Below, in pieces: positions 55,861-64,000 of a stretch of 64,000 nucleotides of DNA (position 1 is its first letter; each line of letters opens with the position of its first letter). The stretch covers positions 49,145,587 to 49,209,586 of the forward strand of contig OZ024824.1 of assembly GCA_964016985.1 (NCBI GenBank), written 5' to 3'. The position numbers and the translations under genes were made by a program. The notes beneath the pieces are model-generated. The model saw nothing but the letters and a program-made list of their open reading frames with translations, searched no databases and was not told the origin of the DNA. This DNA is from Anodontia alba. Taxonomy: Eukaryota > Mollusca > Bivalvia > Lucinida > Lucinidae.

Positions 55861-57165
55861 GCCCCGATTTGAAAAAATGGGCTGTACTGGATTTGCCTTG
55901 TCCTTCCGTCATTCCTTCTATCATTCCTTCCTTCTGTCCACTTATCAGATAAATTTTTGTCACACTTTGCTCAAGAACTGTAAGGGTTACAAAGTTAAAA
56001 CTTGGTGCACACATACCCAGTGGGTTGATGTATCGTGTATACCAGAATCAGGGGCAAGGGCCCATAACTCTTGGAGAAACATCCCTTAAAAGGTTTTACA
56101 ATTTACCATTAATGAAAAATTTTCGTTACAGATCTCTCAGGAACTATGAAAGCTGTAAAGTTGAAACTTGGTACACACATGGACAATGGGCTGATGTATC
56201 TTGTATACAGGAATCAGGGGCAAGGGCCCATAACTCTTGTAGTAACATCCCTTGATATGTTTTACAATTTACTATTAATGAAAAATTTTCGTTACAGATT
56301 TCTCAGGAACTATGAAAGCTGTAAAGTTGAAACTTCGTACACACATGGACAATGGGCTGATGTATCATGTGTACCAGAATCAGGGCCAAGGGCCTATAAC
56401 TCTTGGAGTTACATTCCTTGATAGGTTTTACAATTTGCCATTAATGAAAAATTTTCGTCGCACTTTTCTCAAGAACTGTAAGGATTACAAAGTTGATACC
56501 TGGTACACACATGGACAATGGTTCATTGTATTGTGTTTACCGGAGTAAGGGCCAAGGGCCCATAACTTTTAGAGTTAAATCTTATGATAGGTTTAACAAT
56601 TTAACATCAATGAAAAATTTTCGTTATAGATTTCTCAGGACCTATGAAAGCTGTAAAGTTGAAACTTGTGCACATGGACCGTGGGCTGATGTATCATGTA
56701 TACCAGAATCGGGGCCAAGGGCCTATAGCTCTTAGAGTTACATCCCTTCATAGGTTTTACAATTTACCATTAATGAAAAATTTTCGTCACTATTCTCAAG
56801 AACTGTAAGGGTTACAAAGTTGAAATCTAGTACATACATGGACGGTGGGCTGGCTGATGTATTTTGTATACCAGAGTCAGGGCCAAGAGCCCATAACTCT
56901 TGGAGTTAAATCCCTTGATAGGTTTTCAATTTGCCATAAATGAAAAATTTTCATTACAGATTTCTCAGGAGCTATGAAAGCTATAAAGTTGAAACTTGGT
57001 ACACTCATGGATAGTGGGTTGTTGTTTTGGGTATACCAGAATCAGGGCCAAGGATCTCTTGGTTACATTCCTCGATAGGTTTTACCATTTTTCATTCATG
57101 AAAAATTCTTGTTGCACTTTTCTCAAGAACTGTAAGGGTAACAAAGTTGAAACCTCAAAGGAGAA
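55861..57165 (+). repeat. Tandem array, ~166-bp monomer, with AGCCCC...GGGCT head
   Basis: The lead-in ATAGCCCCGATTTG...AATGGGCTGT folds back and is followed by CCTTCCGTCATTCCTTC. About seven to eight monomers carry TTTCTCAGGAACTATGAAAG, AAAGTTGAAACTTGGTAC, GGGCTGATGTAT, CAGGGGCAAGGGCCCATAAC and ATGAAAAATTTTCGTTAC. The successive open frames come from the near-166-bp period and are not genes. Confidence 0.78.
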
Positions 57166-57366
57166 GTCAAGGGGAATAGAATAAACAATCAAAGTCAGTC
57201 AGATTGGACTTAATCATATTTAGATCTACATGTTTCCGTTAATCAATAACTGTCATCAGGATAAAAAGTATGTAAAATCTCACTGAGGTAGTGTTTTTGC
57301 GGATCGTGCGGTCACGTGATTTGCCAAAAATAGAACATGTATTTAGTAGCCTGAAACACTATATCA
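57166..57366. other. Spacer between array and LINE, nothing recognised
   Basis: About 200 bp of AT-rich sequence with no supported feature. Confidence 0.5.
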
Positions 57367-58145
57367 CATCATAATCGGATTTTTGATTAACATGCAGGTA
57401 CAGGGGCAACATCCACACCAGTGGGCCCCCTTTCCAGATAGCTGGCTTGCTGCACGCTTGGCAGGTCTCACACCAGATCTCCAGGTATGTCTATCATGAG
57501 GGTTGATAGCCGAGAGCTTCCACTCTCTGCAATCCCCCTCTGTCAGCTGTTTCCCTGTCATCTTGGGCCTCCCAGGCCCACGCTTTCCATCAACCTGTAT
57601 GTCAAAGGCTGTCTTGACTGCACCATTGGAGCGTTCCACGTATCCATACCTCCATACCATCGGAGTCTTCTCTCCTCCAGATCCTCAATGCCAAGCCGCA
57701 CAAGTAGCTCATTGGACTTGGTGGTGCCAATGTCTTGCAGCCTGACATTGCAGATCTGTCTGATCATTGCCCTGTCATTTGGCTGCAGATGCTGGAGGTT
57801 TGGCTTTGTCAATGGCCAAGTCTCGCTGGCATGGAGCATTGCGCTCTACACACAAGAGCTGTACACACAGCCACGTGTTTTGAAAAAGAGGTGGCATGAA
57901 GAGAGAACTGGTAGCAGATCCTTGAATTTCTTCCAGGCGGTTTCACAGGTTGAAAGTTCACAGCCACCTGCTGCTGAGAGCATGTCTCCTAGGTAACAAA
58001 AGGAAGCTACCACCTGAAGCTTGTCAGGTCTGACCGGGACTTCCTTCTGTGGTCTGCCATCCAAGGGGCGTGCAGTTCCCTGGCACCGTGTACATCTGTA
58101 GTCAGGGTCTTTTGTCAAGCGCTTGAGCCCACTGCATTTCAGGCT
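57367..58145 (-). pseudogene. LINE copy 2, 3' fragment of the RT open reading frame
   Basis: It is inverted relative to the copy at 20043-21567 and shares its 3' terminus (complement of CATCATAATCGGATTTTTG). Reading on the minus strand: KCSGLKRLTKDPDYRCTRC (second half of the Cys/His finger), SFCYLGDMLSAAGGCE, KFKDLLPVLSSCH, then after a frame change ASETWPLTKPNLQHL, NDRAMIRQICNVR and ELLVRLGIEDLEERRLRWYG. The catalytic RT boxes are absent because the copy is 5'-truncated at about 58145. The better-preserved distal part shows that copy 1 is frameshifted there. Confidence 0.9.
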
Positions 58146-58477
58146 TGGCATATTGATCACATTGGCATGTTCAATATCTGTGCATGTCAAATTTCAGGAC
58201 CAAAACGTAAATGACTGGCTTCAAAACAAAATGTGTCATATTTCAACAAAGACCAAGATCAACATGCTTGCCAGCATACCGTCTGTTAAATACTAAACCT
58301 ACATACAGTCGACTCTTCTTATCTCGAAGCCCGAGGGACACCCTGGAATAGATCGAGATATCCAAACCTCGACAAATCAGATTTATAGAACTGAGGAGAA
58401 CAATATTAAATTGAACAACCACATTTCACAAAAGAATATGTAGTTTGACTCCTGAAGTTAATCTCTATATTGAAAAC

Positions 58478-58534
58478 ATTGTGGAAAAGAGGAAAAATTG
58501 CTCCTCAGGAGCAATTTCTCCTCTTTTCCACAAT
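58478..58534. other. Near-perfect 28-bp-arm palindrome
   Basis: Arms 58478-58505 and 58507-58534 are reverse complements with one mismatch and a single-base centre (apex TTGCTCCT-C-AGGAGCAA). It lies within the pogo-like MITE. If transcribed it would form a very stable hairpin. Confidence 0.9.
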
Positions 58535-58594
58535 ATTTTGTTACCTGTTATTAGATTTCCATGTTGTAAACAGAGACCAGATTTTCACATCAAG

Positions 58595-58897
58595 GTGGGG
58601 TGGTTGGGTGTGGCGAAGGTGTTGTGTATCTTTCCTCACTGGGGCGTCCAACTGATATTGGCTTACAGTTGGGCAAAGCCTGCTATCCTTGTAGCAGGTA
58701 AGGGCAGAAGGGGAATGTTTTTATTTTTTCTGTTTCTTCACTTCAGTTCATTTTCCTATTTCTTCCCTGCTCCTCTCTTTCATCTCCTCTACTTTCTCTT
58801 CTATCTGTTTTCTCCGTCTCTCTGGGAGACGACACAAAATGACCCACAAGGGTTGACATGTCGTTAAACCAACACAATCAATCAATCAATCAATCAA
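58595..58897 (+). mobile_element. SINE-like element (TCAA-tail family), copy 3
   Basis: It is flanked by TTCACATCAAG (58584-58594) and TTCACATCGAG (58898-58908), an 11-bp duplication with one change. The body runs from GTGTGGCGAAGGTG through CACTGGGGCGTCCAACTG to TCGTTAAACC and a pure AATC repeat tail (58876-58897). It is the longest of the three copies. Confidence 0.85.
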
Positions 58898-58957
58898 TTC
58901 ACATCGAGATAAGTGGTTATTCGAGATAAGTGAGTTCGAGATAATGAGAGTCAACTG

Positions 58958-59204
58958 TATTCTTTATTTAGTGAAGGTTCTGTTTAGACAGAGCAGTTGT
59001 GCAGACTGGTCTGAGTTCTGCTGGGCACATGTGCAGTATAACAGATTTTGTTGTAGCGTAGGTCTTATTTTCAATTCACACTCATATCAGTCACAGTTGA
59101 CTTTTTGATTTCCACCAAGAACATACCATGTATTTAAAGGGCAGTTTAAGTTCAGCTTTTGTGCACTTAATGCCGAAGTGTGCGCCATCCAGTCAGCTAA
59201 GATT
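58958..59204. other. Intergenic or intronic stretch, nothing recognised
   Basis: No repeat, exon or RNA structure is supported here. Confidence 0.45.
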
Positions 59205-59484
59205 GTTGTTATACCCCCCGCAAACTTTGTGGGGGGGGGGGGTTATACTGTTTTCATGTTGTCCGTCTGTTCATCCGTCCGTCCGTGTGTCCATCCGCGA
59301 CGCTGGTTTTTTCCTAATATCTTGAAAAGGCAGTGATGGATATTCATCAATTTCTGCAGACACATTGATATCAATAAGATGTACCTACATAAGAGAAAGT
59401 AAGGGCTAAGGGCCAATTCTCTTGGAGTTATTGCCCCTTGTAAAATATTTTCTTAATGCAGAAAAAAGGCAGAAAAAAGTTTGT

Positions 59485-59515
<31 letters not shown>

Positions 59516-60115
59516 GGAGGGGAAGAAGTGATTAGATTTTGGAGACCTTGACCATATTTTCAAGGTCACTACATTATAAATCCTCAAAAAGGAGCCTAAA
59601 GGATCCTTGTTAATGAAGTAAAAAGTTTGTGTGCACAATATCTCTTTAACCAATAGCTGGAATTTGACCAAACTAGCACAGGTACATCATAAGGATGGGG
59701 CAAAGAAGTGATTAGATTTTGGTGACCTTGACCTTTTTTTCAAGGTCACTACACTATAAATACTCAAAAAAGCAAGCCTTGTTAATGCAGTAAAAAGTTT
59801 GTGTGCACATTATCTCTTTAACCAATGGATGGAATTTGACCAAACTAGCACAGATACATCATCAGTATGGGGGAAAGAAGTGATTAGATCTTGGTGACCT
59901 TGACCTTATTTTCAAGGTCACTACATTATAAATACTCAAAAAGGAGCCTTGTTAATGAGGTAAAAAGTTTGTGTGCACAATATCTCTTTAACCAATAGCT
60001 GGAAATAGACCAAACTAGCACAAATACATCATAAGAATGGGGCAAAGAAGTGATTAGATTTTTTTATTAGATTTTGGTGACCTTGACTTTATTTTCAAGC
60101 TCTGCTTATTGACAA
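59205..60115 (+). repeat. Tandem-repeat element with CCCCCCGCAAACTTTGTGGGGG head
   Basis: The head TTATACCCCCCGCAAACTTT folds with the G run at 59231-59242 and TTATA. GTCCGTCTG and CCGTCCGTCCGTG follow. Four monomers of about 180 bp carry TTGTTAATGAAGTAAAAAG, TATCTCTTTAACCAATAG, AGAAGTGATTAGATTTTGG and TGACCTTGACC...TCAAGGTCACTAC. A GT/G simple repeat lies at 59482-59517. The tail is not identified. Confidence 0.75.
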
Positions 60116-60293
60116 TTTTCATTGTTTTCTGACTTTCAGACTGATTGTTAGCATGGTGTGTTTATGTGTATGTGTGAGAGAGAGAAAGAGAGTAGTAGTA
60201 GTAGCAGTACCTTACTCACAGACAAATCTGAGCAAACACTAAAGACCCAGATCAAATGCCATAGAATGTGCCACCTGACCAGGGTCTATAGTA

Positions 60294-61552
60294 CGAGGGC
60301 AAGTCAATAAGTAACCAGCCTATCCCATTTCCAATTGACCGAGACACCCAAGATTTTCATGCCTTGTTTCAATACATGTTTTAGGCCTGAGGGCAAAATT
60401 GCACCCTTATCGTGTCATTCACTCATAAGATATTGAATGACAAACATGGCTGGCGATGCAAAAGTAAGCTTTTCGTCAAAAGTTGAGTACCGTGCTGTAA
60501 TTTGGTACTTGTATTTGAAAGGGAAAACAGGTCAGGAAATACATTGCGAGTTGACCAATGTTTATGGGTCTTCTGCACCATCGTATGCACAAGTTAAATT
60601 CTGGGTTGGGGAATTCAAACGCAGTAGAATGTCTTTAGAAGACGAAACCAGGTCTGGACGCCCATCAGATGCCAACGATGAAGAATGTGTAACAAAGTAC
60701 GGGATCTGGTGTACTCTGATAGGCGAATTAAGGTGGAAGAAATAGCGAATGCATTACACATTTCACATGGTAGAGTTTCAACAACTTTACATGATCGCTT
60801 GGGTATGCACAAGCTAACAGCCCATTGGGTCCCCAAATCCCTTAGCGACGAGCAAATGGCAACCAGAGCATCAGTATACAGCGCATTGTTGAAGTGGTTT
60901 AGGTCAAAGGAAGATGATTTCCTTTCACATCTGGTGACTGTAGATGAGACCTGGGTCCATTATTATGAGCCAGAGAATAAAGCTCAAAGTTGCCTGAGTG
61001 TAGGGCCGGGGTCTTCAAGGCCAAAGAAGTTCAAAACGCAACCCTCTGCTGGCAAGGTGATGGCAACTCTATTTTGGGATGCACAAGGCATTATTATGTT
61101 GGACTTTCTAGCAAAGAAAAGTACAGTAACAGGTGCGTATTATACAAATTTGCTTGACTAACTGAGAATTGTGATCTGTGAAAAACGCTGAGGTAAACTC
61201 TCCAAAGGGATTCTGCCCCACAGGACAATGCGAGAGTCCACTCTTGAGCAGAATGGGTACGAGCTAATACCGCACCCCACCTATTCTCTGGACTTAGCTC
61301 CTAGTGACTATTTCCTATTCCCAAACTTGAAAAAGGATATCCGTGGACGTCATTTCCGGTCCCACGAAGAAGTCGTGGTGGCAGTTGAGGAGTGGGTCAG
61401 AGACAAGGACCCTGGCTTCTTCAGTTCTGGGCTGATGGCACTGGAACACCGTTGGTCCAAGTGCATCATTCTAGAGGGCAATTACATCAAAAAAGAAGAG
61501 ATCGATCTCACCCAGAAATAAGTTAGGCAGTTTTTTTATTGACTCGCCCTCA
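60294..61552 (+). mobile_element. Mariner-type transposon C (same family as B)
   Basis: The left end is CGAGGGCAAGTCAATAAGTA. The right end, complemented, reads TGAGGGCGAGTCAATAAAAA, so the inverted repeats have diverged. TA flanks lie at 60292-60293 and 61553-61554. It is 1259 bp long, in the opposite orientation to copy B. Confidence 0.93.
60446..61521 (+). pseudogene. Mariner (DD34D) transposase C, disrupted
   Basis: The expected start is ATG at 60446-60448 (MAGDAKVSFSSKVEYR). The helix-turn-helix region is intact to SGRPSDANDEEC, where a one-base change of frame (about 60685-60700) moves the sequence to MCNKVRDLVYSDRRIK. HGRVSTTLHDRLG, HWVPKSLSDEQ and VTVDETWVHYYEP (first Asp) follow. 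A stop occurs after YYTNLLD (about 61159). The QDNARVH second-Asp box survives near 61224, but about 20 bases after it are missing relative to copy B. YSLDLAPSDYFLFP then carries the third Asp. Pro in SPD is replaced by Leu. The breaks differ from those in copy B, so the two copies decayed independently. Confidence 0.93.
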
Positions 61553-61554
61553 TA

Positions 61555-62857
61555 TTTGCCACTAATCCAGATTAGCGGATGTGAAACAAGTACTTCTTAC
61601 TGCCGAAATGACCATAAAAGTCCAGTCAGTTTTACCCATATATACCCTAAATTATGAACAAGTGGATTTGTCCCTCTCCGATGATCTATACCTGCAACCT
61701 CCCTTTATTGCGTCTCGAATCCACACCCACCCACATACCCTAGTTTTACAGTTACCCTATCCTATCCTGCCTTGTAGCCTGTTTGTACTCTACAACTCCT
61801 ATCTTGGTCCTTCCTACCACGAGTCCTAGCCCATTACACTCAACCTCGTCACTAAAGCCCAACTTGGGCTCCTTCTGCCAGTAAATTTTTCCATTTCTAA
61901 ACATTTCATATAAAAAACAAACAGCAACAAAAAAAAATAAACAAACAAAAAACATATAAAAAGACCCAAACATTTTGCTACATTTCGTATATTGCACTAA
62001 AACCTTCATCTTGGTCATTCCCATCCAATTTACAATGTATGTTATCCACTTTACCCCAGGCTACATATTTCTACTCTGTGTGCCATCAAATTACACCAAA
62101 TGTTTCCTTACAGTTTCATTTTAATAATTTCATTTCATTATATATCTCATATTAGTATCTCCGTTTTGCTTCATTTCACCAATTTCATACATTAGTGTGA
62201 CCCGGGAGTGACAACAGATTTTAAAATTAGGCGACCCAATTTAGAATCACGGAAATTGTAAATTAGGCAATGATTCTGAAATCAATACAGGCACCAGCAA
62301 GATATCTCAAAAAGTGTTAAAGCTAGATTCTTGAAAAGTATGCGGGTTGGGGGTCATGAGTAAATAATTAAATTTTGAGTCTGGTCTATAAATTTTAGAT
62401 GGTGTTGGACTTATGACAGACTAGAACAGAACATAAAGTTTATTATTAACAACCTTGTGATCAAAATGTCTAGAGAATTGTTTCAGCTTGACGGAATTTA
62501 TGCTTCTTTTGGACTTAGGCATTAGTGTTATAAACAATCTTGTGAACAATTGTATGGGTATGGGGGCTATATATATTATTTTTTTATTATGATATGAAGG
62601 AAGTTTGCAAAGGGTATGTATGTGTCATTAGACCAGCTTAGTACTGTAATATGGTGGTGTGCAAATTGGTACCAGGAAGTACCCTTTTTCAGCATGAAGC
62701 AATATAAGTTCAGCTGAGTTGGTATCTCTCCATCTGGTGCTTTAGGGCCTGACCCACAATGCCCACAAAGTGCCCAGATAGTAGCATACAAGCCAGCACT
62801 AAATTGCTATTTGGGAATATTTCTGACGCAGTTTGTAGCTTCTGATGTCAGGTGTTA
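61555..62857. other. Mostly unassigned, with a fragment of the CTCAAAAA...CTTGAAA array
   Basis: At about 62295-62400 GATATCTCAAAAAGTGTTAAAGCTAGATTCTTGAAAAG is a degenerate monomer of the 17961-18725 type (quoted pieces: GATATCTCAAAAAGTG, GCTAGATTCTTG). The rest is AT-rich without a supported gene; the 61581-61829 and 61752-62024 open frames show no family resemblance. Confidence 0.4.
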
Positions 62858-62859
62858 TA

Positions 62860-64000
62860 CGAGGGTCGTGCAAAAAGTTCTGTCACTAATAGGCTTCCTT
62901 TGTTTTATCCCAGGTATATTTTAAAATGCTTCATTGCACTTGAATGGTGTGTTGGATAGCTAACGATACCCGTTTATTTCGTGCAAATTGCTTTCCAACT
63001 GACCGAGTTATTTCAAATTGAAATAGATGCAGTCATATACACTGACCAATTTACTTGTTACATTGGAACATGGACCAGAAGACTGAAATTCGTAGCTATA
63101 TTAAATGCCGCATTAGGCTTAATATAGATTCAAAGCAGATATTTAATGAATTGTGTGGTATATATGGACCTCAGACCATTTCAATGCGCACAGTTTTTAG
63201 GTGGGTTAAAGCTTTTAAAGCTGGGAAATTTTCTGTTGAAGATAATACCCGTTCTGGAAGGCCTAAAATCTCTGTTACCAAGGCTAACATCACTGCTGTA
63301 AAGATTGTGGTCGAAAAGGATGCACAATTGTCTGTCAAAGATATAGCTAGTTGTACTGGCATATCGGAAGGCAGTGTGCAAACAATTCTGAAAAAGCGTT
63401 TGGACCTGAGAAAGGTTTGCGCTAGGTGGGTACCTCATTTGCTCACTGAGTAGCAAAAGACACAATGCCTTATATGTGCACAGGAACTTTTGAAAACATA
63501 CAAAGGCTGTAATAGTCGGGTTATTTCTAACTTGCTAACAGGTGATGAAACCTGGGTACACATGTTTGAGCCACAAAGAAGGGCTGATAATAAGCAATAG
63601 AAGCGAAACGATCAAAAACGCCCATGTATTGCCAAGAGAACCATAAGTTCGAAAAAGATGTTGTATGCAATTTTCTTTAATTCAAGTGGGCCAGTCGTTC
63701 AAGTGCCTTGTCTATCTGGTCAAGAATTCTGTACTGAAGAAAGTGAAAGAGTTTTACAATAAGAAACGACCAAGCAAAGGATGATCAGGAGTCCACCTTT
63801 TGCATGACAACGCCTCCTCTCATAAGTGTGAGGTTGTTAAGTCTTTTTTGGTTTCTGAAAAGGTGAAAGTTTTAAACCATCCACCTTATTCACCTGACCT
63901 GAGTCCCTGTGACTTCTTTTTATTTCCAAGGCTTAAGAAAATGCTTTCTGGAAATAAGTATACGTCTAGAAGTTCTCTTGGCAGCGCTATTTATCAGTGT
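62860..64000 (+). mobile_element. Mariner-type transposon D, right end outside window
   Basis: The left terminus CGAGGGTCGTGCAAAAAGTT follows TA (62858-62859). It belongs to the same family as the truncated copy at 21675-22400, whose right terminus gives the expected inverted repeat. The element continues past base 64000. Confidence 0.93.
63070..64000 (+). pseudogene. Mariner (DD34D) transposase D, disrupted, partial
   Basis: The likely start is ATG at 63070-63072 (MDQKTEIRSYIKCRIR). Two helix-turn-helix parts are visible (MRTVFRWVKAFKAG, then SGRPKISVTK and GISEGSVQTILKKRLD), with the linker ARWVPHLLTE. A TAG stop at 63451-63453 lies where mariners have EQK. The catalytic domain continues with NLLTGDETWVHMFEP (first Asp), a second TAG at about 63598, and a small deletion near 63720 relative to the 21675 copy that shifts the frame. 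The LHDNASSHKC-type second Asp box and YSPDLSPCDFF third Asp box follow at about 63805 and 63890. The C-terminus is beyond the window. Confidence 0.92.

Larger units (their letters stand above)
58306..58957. mobile_element. Pogo/Tigger-like MITE with CAGTCGACTCT ends
   Basis: The termini CAGTCGACTCTTCTTATCTC and the complement of GAGATAATGAGAGTCAACTG are inverted with a few mismatches. TA flanks lie at 58304-58305 and 58958-58959. CAGTCGACTCT...TATCTCGA ends are typical of Tigger/pogo-like elements. CGAGATAAG motifs are subterminal. It contains a 57-bp palindrome (58478-58534) and a SINE-like insertion (58595-58897). No transposase. Confidence 0.9.

Noticed and set aside
56025..56735. Overlapping frames of 76-91 codons in the 166-bp array
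   Set aside because: Repeat-driven; adjacent monomers give the same peptide in different frames.
57487..57996. 169-codon plus-strand frame
   Set aside because: Antisense of the LINE fragment at 57367-58145, which has clear protein similarity on the minus strand.
54910..64000. Further catalase exons (region with haem-ligand Tyr)
   Set aside because: I looked for the segment following WNPFDLTK (VWPH... and the RLF.YPD region) and found none; it is presumably beyond the window.

Overview
The window looks like intronic and intergenic DNA from a lophotrochozoan animal, most likely a bivalve mollusc. It is AT-rich, exons are short and separated by kilobase-scale introns, and almost everything else is transposable elements and tandem-repeat arrays. 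The dominant elements open with a hairpin (AGCTCACCTGAGC...) followed by GTCCGTC-rich sequence and close with CTCAGGTGAGC...CCTCTTGTT, a type I associate with clam and oyster genomes. The species assignment is inference.

One host gene is recognised: catalase, on the plus strand. Four consecutive internal exons lie at 4586-4716, 35931-35981, 36750-36929 and 54718-54909. Together they correspond to about residues 118-301 of human catalase with no insertion or deletion, and all have GT-AG borders. They hold the distal haem Asn, the haem-pocket Phe and several NADPH-site residues. The exons with the catalytic His, the haem-ligand Tyr and both ends of the protein lie outside the window. The introns measure about 31.2 kb, 0.77 kb, 17.8 kb and more than 9 kb.

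Layout. 1-4585: a truncated repeat element, a strong palindrome, a TIR element, a SINE-like insertion, and a small duplication of the splice acceptor just before the first exon. 4717-35930 (intron): nested hairpin-headed elements (6390-13906 with two further elements and a mariner inside), three successive satellite-like arrays, a LINE fragment, a mariner fragment, tRNA-derived SINEs, a hAT-like element and an AT-rich repeat of unknown type. 35931-36929: two catalase exons. 36930-54717 (intron): three long hairpin-headed elements carrying a mariner, a 5.4-kb AT-rich insertion and a TA-flanked TIR element. 54910-64000: more arrays, a second LINE fragment, a pogo/Tigger-like MITE holding a SINE-like copy, and two mariners.

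The mobile genes are all visibly broken. There are four mariner-type (DD34D) transposase copies, one of which runs off the window end, and two 5'-truncated LINE copies. No complete autonomous element and no helitron Rep/helicase gene was seen. The main points of interest are: common element ends that carry at least four unrelated tandem-repeat cargoes; repeat monomers that carry CTCF-like, nuclear-receptor DR4-like and YY1-like motifs at regular spacing within a catalase gene; an ORF-less AT-rich element present in inverted copies flanking two exons; and several strong palindromes.
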